From: an uncultured bacterium
Lineage (GTDB): Bacteria; Actinomycetota; Coriobacteriia; Coriobacteriales; Coriobacteriaceae
Direction of reading: 5' to 3'
Assembly (NCBI GenBank): GCA_905215205.1
Contig: CAJMPK010000001.1
Span: 28,879-92,878, forward strand
DNA length: 64,000 nucleotides
Made by a program: the position numbers and the translations under genes. Position 1 is the stretch's first letter, and each line of letters starts with the position of its first letter. Below, in pieces: positions 33,695 to 40,742 of this stretch. Below the pieces are notes generated by a model that did no database searches, was not told the origin of the DNA, and worked only from the letters and a program-made list of their open reading frames with translations.

Positions 33695-36526
33695 CTACTC
33701 CCCCAGCAGGGCCTTCTCGGGCGTGATCGGCAGCGAGCGAACCTGATGGCCGGTGGCGTGCGCCACGGCCGAGGCAACGGCGGCGAGCGGCGTGTTGATG
33801 ACGACCTCGCCGATCGACTTGGCGCCAAACGGACCCGTCGGCTCGTAGCTCGGCTCAAAGGCAACACGAATGCTGCCGATATCCAGGCGCGTGGGCAGCT
33901 TGTAGCTCATAAAGTTGCCGGTACGCAGACGGCCGCGGTCATCGTGCTCGACGATCTCGTAGAGCGCGTGACCGATGCCCTGGGCAATGCCACCCTCGGC
34001 CTGGACGCGCGCGAGCGCCTCGTTGATAACGGTGCCGCAGTCCACAGCCGCCGCGTAGTCCACCACGGTCACCTTGCCGGTGGCCTTGTCGACCTCGACC
34101 TCGGCAATGCCGGCCATAAACGGCGGAGGCGAAACGGGCAGGCAGGCAGAGGCGTGCGAGGTCAGCGCGTCGCCGCCCGCGATGTTCTTGACGCACAGGT
34201 TGGCAAAGTCGCGCAGCGTGAGGTAGCGGTTCTGCTCGCGCGCGGCGCGCTCGTCGGACAGGCGCACGTACTGGCCATCGAAGACCACATCGGCGGCGTC
34301 CACATCCCACATCTGGGCGGCCTTGGCGCAGATCTTCTCACGCAGCTCGGTCGCGGCGTTCTTGGCCGCCAGGCCCGTCACGTACGTGCCCGAACTCGCG
34401 TACGAGCCGGCGTCAAACGGCGACACATCGGTGTCCACGCCGCGCACCACAATGAGCGAGCTCTCCACACCCAGCTCCTCGGCGGCAATCTGCGCCAGGA
34501 TCGTGTCGACGCCCATGCCGTTATCGGTGGCTCCGGTGCCGATGGTAATGAAGCCGTCCTCTTCCAGGCGCATGTCGATGCCGGCGATGTCCACGTTGGA
34601 GATGCCCGAGCCCTGCATGGTGAGTGCGCAGCCCAGGGCGCGCACGCGGTCGCCCAGGTCCACGGCCAGCGGCTTGTCACGCCAACCGATCATGTCCATC
34701 GCGCGCAGCAGGCAGCGATCGAGCGCGCAGGCGTTGAGCTTCTCGTTGTAGTACTGCGGCATGGTCTCGCCCTCGTGCACCATGTTCTTAAGGCGCAGGT
34801 CGGCGGGGTCCATGTGCAACATGTCGGCGAGCTCGTTGACGGCACTCTCCACGGCAAACTGGCCCTGGGTGGCACCGTAGCCGCGATACGCGCCGCCACG
34901 GTTGGTATTGGTGTAGACGGCGTCCCAGCTAAAGCGGCTCGCCTTCACGTGGTTGTAGATGGGCAGGCTCTTGTGGCCCGAGAGGCCGATCGTCGTGGTA
35001 GCGTGTTCGCCGTACGCGCCGGCGTTGGACAGCGTGTGCAGATCGATGGCCGTGATGGTGCCGTCGTTCATGGCGCCCAGCTTAACGGTCATCTGCATCT
35101 GGTGGCGCGAGTTGCCCGCGGTGATGGTCTCCTCGCGGGTGTAGCAGCAGTAGCTCGGACGGCCGGTCTGCTGGGTCACAAACGCAACGAAAATCTCGCA
35201 GCAGCCCGTCTGCTTGGAGCCAAAGCCGCCGCCGATGCGCGGCTTAATGACCTGCACCTGCGACTGCGGAATATCGAGCGACTGCGCGACCATGCGGCGC
35301 ACGTGGAAGGGCACCTGCGTAGAGGTGGTCACCGAGATACGTCCAAATGCGTCGGTCGTCGCGAAGGCGCGGAAGGTCTCCATGGGCGCGGTCTGCGTGG
35401 CCTGGCTGGTGTAGGTGCGCTCAAAGACGATGTCACTCTGCGCGAACGCCTCGTCAAGGTCGCCAAAATCGCTGGTACCGCTGCACACCAGGTTGCGAGC
35501 AACGTCACCGCCCTGCGGGAACATAAAGGTCACGTCGCCCTCGGGGTGGACCACGATGTCGTTATCGAGCGCCTGGGTAAAGTCGAGCAGGGGCTCTAGT
35601 ACCTCGTAGTCGACCTTGATGAGCTTGAGTGCCTTGTCGGCGGCCTCCTCGGTCTCGGCGGCGACAATCGCCACCTCCTCGTTTTGATAGCGCACCAGGT
35701 TCTCGAGGATGAGGCGGTCGTAGGGACTCGGCTGCGGATAGCTCTGGCCGGCGATGGTAAAGCGGCGCTGGGGCACGTCCTCGTAGGTGTAGACGCCCAC
35801 CACGCCGGGCACCTTCAGCGCGCGCGAGGTGTCGATGGAACGGATCTTGGCGCGGGCATAGGGGCTGCGTTTGAGCTTGACGATCAGGGCGCCGGCGGGC
35901 ACCAGGTCGCCCGTGTAGACGGGACGCCCCTCAAGAAGGGCCTTCGAGTCCTTCTTGGGCTGCTTGTGGGTGATCTGCTTGTAGGAGACACCGTCGCAGC
36001 TGGTGTCGTTGACCGGCAGTTCGGGCATCTCAAAGCCCACCTGAACACCGGACTCGTTAAGGAAGCGGACGATAGCGCGCAGCTGGCTCTCGTAGCCACT
36101 GCAGCGGCAGAGGTTGCCGGCGAGCTGGCGCGAGAGCTCCTCGCGCGTGGCGACGAGGCTCGGGTCCTCCTTGGCGGCGCGGGCAAGCGCCAGCACATTC
36201 ATGATGAGGCCGGGGGCGCAAAAACCGCACTGCTCGGCACCTTCGGCAGCCATCGCACGGGCGAGTGCCTCGGACTCGGCTTTGAGGCCCTCGAGCGTGG
36301 TGATGGAGCGGCCCTCGACGCGCGCGGCGGGAACCGAGCAGCTCAGCACCGGGTCGCCGTCGAGCCACACCGTGCACAGGCCGCAGTTGGTGGTCTCGCA
36401 GGCACAGCGCACCGATGCGCAACCCTGCTCGCGCAGCAGCGCAAAGAGCATGGTGTCGGGGGCAATCTGAACCTTGACCTTGCGGCCGTTGAGTGTAAAG
36501 GAAAGATCGATGAGTTTGGCAGCCAT
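33695..36526 (-). CDS. Molybdenum hydroxylase (xanthine dehydrogenase family), fused [2Fe-2S] and Mo-binding subunits
   Basis: A 943-residue fusion. Residues about 1-165 are the two-cluster iron-sulfur subunit: CASVRCACETTNCGLCTVW (plant-type 2Fe-2S), then CGFCAPGLIMN and LCRCSGYESQ. The rest is the molybdopterin-binding large subunit, with IKPRIGGGFGSKQTG, GAYRGYGATQGQFAVE and GVDTILAQIAAEELG. Such fusions with a separate FAD protein occur among selenium-dependent molybdenum hydroxylases of anaerobes (xanthine or purine hydroxylases carrying a labile selenium on the cofactor). That class is plausible here because DUF3343, mobA and selABC genes lie close by, but the labile selenium cannot be read from sequence. 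Substrate is unknown. Its start overlaps the FAD gene stop (TAATG). Confidence 0.85.
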   Translation of the reverse strand: MAAKLIDLSFTLNGRKVKVQIAPDTMLFALLREQGCASVRCACETTNCGLCTVWLDGDPVLSCSVPAARVEGRSITTLEGLKAESEALARAMAAEGAEQCGFCAPGLIMNVLALARAAKEDPSLVATREELSRQLAGNLCRCSGYESQLRAIVRFLNESGVQVGFEMPELPVNDTSCDGVSYKQITHKQPKKDSKALLEGRPVYTGDLVPAGALIVKLKRSPYARAKIRSIDTSRALKVPGVVGVYTYEDVPQRRFTIAGQSYPQPSPYDRLILENLVRYQNEEVAIVAAETEEAADKALKLIKVDYEVLEPLLDFTQALDNDIVVHPEGDVTFMFPQGGDVARNLVCSGTSDFGDLDEAFAQSDIVFERTYTSQATQTAPMETFRAFATTDAFGRISVTTSTQVPFHVRRMVAQSLDIPQSQVQVIKPRIGGGFGSKQTGCCEIFVAFVTQQTGRPSYCCYTREETITAGNSRHQMQMTVKLGAMNDGTITAIDLHTLSNAGAYGEHATTTIGLSGHKSLPIYNHVKASRFSWDAVYTNTNRGGAYRGYGATQGQFAVESAVNELADMLHMDPADLRLKNMVHEGETMPQYYNEKLNACALDRCLLRAMDMIGWRDKPLAVDLGDRVRALGCALTMQGSGISNVDIAGIDMRLEEDGFITIGTGATDNGMGVDTILAQIAAEELGVESSLIVVRGVDTDVSPFDAGSYASSGTYVTGLAAKNAATELREKICAKAAQMWDVDAADVVFDGQYVRLSDERAAREQNRYLTLRDFANLCVKNIAGGDALTSHASACLPVSPPPFMAGIAEVEVDKATGKVTVVDYAAAVDCGTVINEALARVQAEGGIAQGIGHALYEIVEHDDRGRLRTGNFMSYKLPTRLDIGSIRVAFEPSYEPTGPFGAKSIGEVVINTPLAAVASAVAHATGHQVRSLPITPEKALLGE

Positions 36527-37440
36527 TAGCGCACCTCGCTAGAATCGACGCCGGGCACGCGGCGGCAGGAATACTCGTCCGTGGCAAACTTAGGAATCTG
36601 CACGCCCTCGAGCTCGTGGGCAAGCGCGGCCGAAAGCTCGATGCCGGCGGCGCGGCGCACGGCCTGAATCGCCAGCGGGGCCGAGATGCGGCGGCGGTAG
36701 TCAGCCGAGCCCCACAGGTTGGTGCCATAGCTCAGCGAGCGCACGGACGCTGCCAGGGCACGCAGCTCGTCCTCGGAAGGCTGCTCGGCGGCAAGGCCGC
36801 ATGCCTCGCCCTGCAGCAGGGTCGCGCGCAGCGGGCGGGCACCCACGGTGACATGCCAGCTGTTGTCCCACCAGGCGGCGGTGACGTTTAAGGAGGGGAA
36901 GTCGGTCGCGGCCTTGCGCACGGCCTCGTAGCTCGCACGGTAGTCGTGTTTGACGACCACGACATGCTCAATAACGTCGCGCACGTAGCCCATGTCAACG
37001 AACTCCGCGAGCGGCACGCGGCCGGCGCCCGTCAGCTCAACGTAAGAATCAAGAGCGAGGAAGGCGGAGAGAACGTCCGAGAAGCCAAAGCGGCCGTAGA
37101 TGCTGCCGCCCACCGTGGCGGTATTGCGCAGCTGCACGCCCACGATGTCATGGACGGCGAACTCAAAGACATTGTTGACAAGCGCGTTGAGCTCGGCATG
37201 GCGCTCGAGCTGGCGCAGGGTACACATGGCACCGATGCGAAACTCGGTCTCGGTCTCCTCGATCTGATCGAGTCCGCAGGCCGAAAGGTCAATTGCCGTC
37301 GCCACACGACGCGAACCCAGACGCATCCAGATGCCGCCGGCCACAATCTTGTTGTTGCGGTTCTTCTGCAAGAGCTCATAGGCTTCGGCCGCGTTTCCAA
37401 CACGGACGTAGGTACCGAACTTGAGCACGTTCTCCCCCAT
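36526..37440 (-). CDS. FAD-binding subunit of the molybdenum hydroxylase
   Basis: A 304-residue protein of the CO dehydrogenase/xanthine dehydrogenase flavoprotein family that passes electrons from the iron-sulfur clusters to NAD or another acceptor. The FAD-binding segments are NKIVAGGIWMRLGSRRVATA near the start (a variant of the usual AGGTxL loop) and NTATVGGSIYGRFGFSDVLS. The C-terminal domain (LAIQAVRRAAGIELS) completes the fold. It is the first gene of the pair and is translationally coupled to the fused large subunit. Confidence 0.82.
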   Translation of the reverse strand: MGENVLKFGTYVRVGNAAEAYELLQKNRNNKIVAGGIWMRLGSRRVATAIDLSACGLDQIEETETEFRIGAMCTLRQLERHAELNALVNNVFEFAVHDIVGVQLRNTATVGGSIYGRFGFSDVLSAFLALDSYVELTGAGRVPLAEFVDMGYVRDVIEHVVVVKHDYRASYEAVRKAATDFPSLNVTAAWWDNSWHVTVGARPLRATLLQGEACGLAAEQPSEDELRALAASVRSLSYGTNLWGSADYRRRISAPLAIQAVRRAAGIELSAALAHELEGVQIPKFATDEYSCRRVPGVDSSEVR

Positions 37441-37520
37441 CTCTCCACTTGTCCAGTACTTTTAAGTGTACCAAACGAGGGGCCGCACACCGTTTTAGGA
37501 CAAAATCCACCCACCCATCC

Positions 37521-37593
37521 ATAACTTGCGGTGATATACGGACTGATTAGCCGTTATGGGACGCTAAGCAGTCCGTATTTCACCGCAAGTTAT
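37521..37593. repeat. Intergenic palindrome family, copy C (divergent inner stem)
   Basis: Outer arms ATAACTTGCGGTGA and TCACCGCAAGTTAT match the family, but the inner stem is TACGGACTG/CAGTCCGTA instead of AATAGTTCCTG/CAGGAACTATT. Pairing is kept although the sequence has changed. Lies between the FAD gene start and the gdhA terminator. Confidence 0.85.
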
Positions 37594-37612
37594 GAGGAGT
37601 CCTCCGGGATAG

Positions 37613-37645
37613 AAAAGGCTCCCAGCCAAGATGGCTGGGAGCCTT
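37613..37645 (-). terminator. Terminator of gdhA
   Basis: Stem AAGGCTCCCAGCCA/TGGCTGGGAGCCTT with a 3-nt loop, followed by TTTTC on the minus strand, 26 nt past the gdhA stop. Confidence 0.88.
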
Positions 37646-37670
37646 CTGCGATGCTATGTCGAGCGAAGAT

Positions 37671-39026
37671 TTAGCAGACACCCTGGGCGAGCATGGCGTC
37701 GGCGACCTTCAGGAAGCCGGCGATGTTGGCGCCCATGACGAAGTTGCCCTCCTGGCCATACTCCTTGGCGGTGTCGTCCACGTTGTGGAACATGCCGCGC
37801 ATGAGCTGCTCGAGCTTGCCGTCGACCTCCTCGAAGGTCCAGGACAGGTGCTCGGCATTCTGGCTCATCTCCAGGCCGGACACGAGCACGCCGCCGGCGT
37901 TGGCAGCCTTACCGGGCATAAAGGCGACGCCGTTCTCCTGGAAATAGGTCGTGGCCTCGATGGTCGTGGGCATGTTCGCGCCCTCGCCGACCACCTTGCA
38001 GCCGTTGGCGACGAGCGCCTGGGCGTCCTCGAGCAGCAGCGTGTTCTCGCGAGCACAGGGCAGCGCGATGTCACAGGGCAGCTGCCACACGCCGCGGCCG
38101 TCGCCCTCGTGCCACACGGCGTTGGGCTTCTCGTCAACGTACATAGCGAGCGTAACGCCCTTGTCGTGGCCGGAGCGCTTCTTGTTGTAGACGTGCTCGA
38201 GCACGGTGTAGTCGATGCCGTCGGGATCCTCGACCCAGCCGTGGGTATCAGAGCAGGCGAGCACCTTGCCGCCGAGCTGGGAGACCTTCTGGACCGCGTA
38301 GATAGCGACGTTACCGGAGCCGTGAACGACGACGTTCTTGCCCTCGAAGGAGTCACCGCGGCTCTTGAGGTACTCGTCCACAAAGTAGGCCAGGCCGTAG
38401 CCGGTGGCCTCGGTACGGGCGAGCGAGCCGCCAAAGGAGAGGCCCTTGCCGGTGAGGACGCCGGTCCACTCGTTGGTCAGGCGCTTGTACTGACCGAACA
38501 GGTAGGCAACCTCGCGGCCGCCAACGCCCAGGTCGCCGGCGGGAACGTCGGTGTTGGGGCCGATGTGGCGATAGAGCTCGGTCATGAAGGACTGGCAGAA
38601 GTGCATGATCTCGTTGTTGGACTTGCCCTTGGGGTCAAAGTCGGAGCCGCCCTTACCGCCGCCCATGGGAAGGGTGGTCAAGCTGTTCTTGAGGATCTGC
38701 TCCAGACCCAGGAACTTGAGCATACCCAGGGTGACCGTCGGGTTAAAGCGCAGGCCGCCCTTGTAGGGTCCAATGGCAGAGTTGAACTCGACGCGATAGC
38801 CGCGGTTGACCTGAACCTTGCCCTGGTCGTCGACCCAGGGAACACGGAACATGACGATGCGCTCGGGCTCGACGAGGCGCTCCAGCAGGGCGGCCTCCTC
38901 GTACTCGGGGTGGGCGTCGAGTGCCGGCTGGATGGTGCCGAGGATCTCGGTCGCGGCCTGGATGAACTCAGGCTGCTCGGGATAGCGGGCCTTGAGCTCT
39001 TCGAGAACTTTCTGCGTGTAGCTCAT
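37671..39026 (-). CDS. gdhA: NADP-specific glutamate dehydrogenase
   Basis: Interconverts 2-oxoglutarate plus ammonia and glutamate. The 451-residue length is standard for the hexameric bacterial enzyme. Motifs seen are YRVEFNSAIGPYKGGLRFNP (substrate lysine region), LTTLPMGGGKGGSDFDPKG (catalytic lysine in PMGGGKGG) and the Rossmann segment NVVVHGSGNVAIYAVQKVSQ. NADP preference is inferred from family membership. Start ATG 39026 has GGAGGAAGT directly ahead. It has its own terminator and 250 bp of upstream sequence, so it is likely a single-gene unit. Confidence 0.94.
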   Translation of the reverse strand: MSYTQKVLEELKARYPEQPEFIQAATEILGTIQPALDAHPEYEEAALLERLVEPERIVMFRVPWVDDQGKVQVNRGYRVEFNSAIGPYKGGLRFNPTVTLGMLKFLGLEQILKNSLTTLPMGGGKGGSDFDPKGKSNNEIMHFCQSFMTELYRHIGPNTDVPAGDLGVGGREVAYLFGQYKRLTNEWTGVLTGKGLSFGGSLARTEATGYGLAYFVDEYLKSRGDSFEGKNVVVHGSGNVAIYAVQKVSQLGGKVLACSDTHGWVEDPDGIDYTVLEHVYNKKRSGHDKGVTLAMYVDEKPNAVWHEGDGRGVWQLPCDIALPCARENTLLLEDAQALVANGCKVVGEGANMPTTIEATTYFQENGVAFMPGKAANAGGVLVSGLEMSQNAEHLSWTFEEVDGKLEQLMRGMFHNVDDTAKEYGQEGNFVMGANIAGFLKVADAMLAQGVC

Positions 39027-39237
39027 ACTTCCTCCAATGATGGGAAACGAAAAGTGTCGGTCGCGGCACCCTATGCGCCGCGAACTTTATCGAGTATGGA
39101 TAATATCGCACTGTTGCAGCAAAGTTTCGCATAAGCCGACGAGCAGATGTTTCATTTTGATTACGATGCAGGTAGAAGCGTTTTTGAGTGTCTGACGCGC
39201 AAAACCCGTGTTTCAAACCTGTTTCGTCCACGTGTTC

Positions 39238-39278
39238 CAAACCACCACATTGGGGACAGGCACCTTTGTGGTGGTTTT
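39238..39278 (-). terminator. Terminator-like hairpin after the DUF3343 gene
   Basis: Arms AAACCACCACA/TGTGGTGGTTT around an 18-nt loop containing GGGGACAGGCACC. Placed 6 nt past the DUF3343 stop. The U tract is short (TTT), so strength is uncertain. The rest of 39027-39237 shows no gene; it must hold the gdhA promoter. Confidence 0.6.
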
Positions 39279-39283
39279 GGTGA

Positions 39284-39694
39284 TTAGAGGACGAGCTGGT
39301 GGTAGTCGGCGGGGGTTACGCGGCCCTCGGTGGCGGCGCGGAAGGCGGCGAGGGCATCGCCCGAGAACGGCATGGCCCAGCACAGCCCGCAGCCGGCTGT
39401 GATGGAGCCGGGCAGCGGCATGATGCGCCCGGGCACACCGGCGGCAAGACACAGCTGTTCGCATTCCATCACATCGAAGGTGCTGTCAAACGATACGATA
39501 ATCTTGCGCTCGTGATCAGGGGCATCGCCAAACGAGGCCTCGCGGTGCGACTCGCGATACGCAGCCGCCGCTGCCTCTTCCTCGGCCGTATGTCCACAGC
39601 CGCCACAGCCGCAGGTGCAAAACTCGGACCCATCGCAAGTGCAAGGTTCCCCAGTATCGGGGCAAATATCATGTGACACGGCATCTCCCGTCAT
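39284..39694 (-). CDS. DUF3343 putative Se/S carrier-like protein with Cys-rich N-terminus
   Basis: A 136-residue protein. Residues about 70-136 match the DUF3343 (putative Se/S carrier-like) family: KIIVSFDSTFDVMECEQLCL, then PLPGSITAGCGLCWAMPFSG with the conserved CGLC-type cysteine. The N-terminal third is unusually rich in cysteine (CPDTGEPCTCDGSEFCTCGC) and may bind metal or be an extra selenium/sulfur relay. The family is associated with selenium use in other genomes, which fits its position 3' of mobA, selC, selB and selA. It begins 14 nt after mobA. Biochemical function is unproven. Confidence 0.78.
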   Translation of the reverse strand: MTGDAVSHDICPDTGEPCTCDGSEFCTCGCGGCGHTAEEEAAAAAYRESHREASFGDAPDHERKIIVSFDSTFDVMECEQLCLAAGVPGRIMPLPGSITAGCGLCWAMPFSGDALAAFRAATEGRVTPADYHQLVL

Positions 39695-39708
39695 TGATGT
39701 GTGCAGAT

Positions 39709-40341
39709 CTAGGCGAGCAGCTCGGCTGCCGCAAACTCCTCGGGCGTATTGACGTTTTCGAAGCAGAGTGTCGAGCCTGCGACCGCGACAATCTGAGACT
39801 CGTCCAAATACCCGGCGTTCACCCGGTCGATCAGGCAGCGAATGCGCTGACGGTCACCGGCGAGCAGTTCTTGGGCAACCGGCGCACACGCGTCACGGCG
39901 CCAGACGGCACAAAGCGGCTCAATCCCCCGCTCCTCGCGCGGCACGCACACGTCGAGCGCCTCGGCCTCAACACGATCGGCAAGCGCGCCGATGAGTTCC
40001 GACGAGACAAACGGCATATCACAGGCGACGATAGCCGCGAGAGGAAGCCGAGCCGCAGCCAGCGAGCTCGCGATGCCGCGCATGGCGCCCGCCGACCCCT
40101 CAAGGTCCGGCACTATTCGCGGCACCAGGCCGCCAAACGCGCGCTCCTCAAGATAGGCAAGCTCACTGGGACGCGAAGTCGTCACGACCAACTCGCCGGC
40201 AACTGGCGCCAGCCGACCCAGCACGCGCTCGATAAGCGGTTCGCCGCAAAACGACATGCGCGCCTTATCGCAGCCCATGCGTGAGGACAGCCCGCCCGCT
40301 TGGACGACGCAAGAAAGATCGGCCCGTCTTACGGTAGTCAT
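39709..40341 (-). CDS. mobA: Molybdenum cofactor guanylyltransferase
   Basis: Attaches GMP to molybdopterin to make the guanine dinucleotide cofactor that FdhF-type enzymes need. The nucleotide-binding N-terminus is SCVVQAGGLSSRMGCDKARM, followed by ERVLGRLAPVAGELVVTTSR, PDLEGSAGAMRGIASSLAAA and ACDMPFVSSEL (Mg-binding aspartate). Start ATG 40341 has GGAGGTG nine nt ahead; a longer in-frame reading would run into tRNA-Sec and is rejected. At 210 residues it is a normal length. It sits between selC and the DUF3343 gene, linking Mo and Se metabolism. Confidence 0.9.
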   Translation of the reverse strand: MTTVRRADLSCVVQAGGLSSRMGCDKARMSFCGEPLIERVLGRLAPVAGELVVTTSRPSELAYLEERAFGGLVPRIVPDLEGSAGAMRGIASSLAAARLPLAAIVACDMPFVSSELIGALADRVEAEALDVCVPREERGIEPLCAVWRRDACAPVAQELLAGDRQRIRCLIDRVNAGYLDESQIVAVAGSTLCFENVNTPEEFAAAELLA

Positions 40342-40496
40342 ACGGCAAAACACCTCCATCGGCACGTTCAAAGCCCAACGCACGGGACCAATTACCGTAG
40401 GCAACAAGGCAGACGACACGGCAAACCCATGCAAAAACAAAACAGCGCCTTTGCGGCACGCAGCAAGACCGCGAGCACAAAAGCGCTGGTAGCGTA

Positions 40497-40593
40497 TGGC
40501 GGGAACGTATGTGAATCGAACACATCCAAGACGTTTTGCACGCCTCGCAACGGTTTTGAGGACCGCGGAGCCCACCGGAGCCCATCCGTTCCC
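40497..40593 (-). tRNA. selC: Selenocysteine tRNA (UCA)
   Basis: 97 nt including an encoded CCA. The acceptor stem is 8 bp with the last pair counted (GGGAACGG against CGTTCCC plus one). The D-arm has 6 bp and a 4-nt loop (GGGCTC-CGGT-GGGCTC with G-U pairs), and the long variable arm pairs CGAGGCGT with ACGTCTTG; all are tRNA-Sec hallmarks. The anticodon stem GCGGT/ACCGT closes the loop CCTCAAA with anticodon TCA. The T-arm is ATGTG-TTCGATT-CACAT. Position 33 is C rather than the nearly universal U. Lies 149 nt downstream of selB on the same strand. Confidence 0.95.
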
Positions 40594-40650
40594 AAGTGCG
40601 GCGGTATTTTACCAAACCGAAACGGCTCCATCCCAAAAAGACGAACAAGA

Positions 40651-40717
40651 AGTTGCGGTGGAATAGTTCCTGTATTTGCTGCCAAAGCCTCCAAATAGGA
40701 ACTATTTCACCGCAACT
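40651..40717. repeat. Intergenic palindrome family, copy D
   Basis: Arms AGTTGCGGTGGAATAGTTCC and GGAACTATTTCACCGCAACT. Placed between the stop of selB and selC, where it could separate tRNA-Sec from selB mRNA. Confidence 0.88.
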
Positions 40718-40742
40718 AAGGAGGCGGGGGCGGGTGACCGGC

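Noticed and set aside
40342..40575. Longer N-terminus for MobA
   Set aside because: It would overlap tRNA-Sec and has no homology; ATG 40341 has a strong ribosome site and starts at the expected nucleotide-binding fold.
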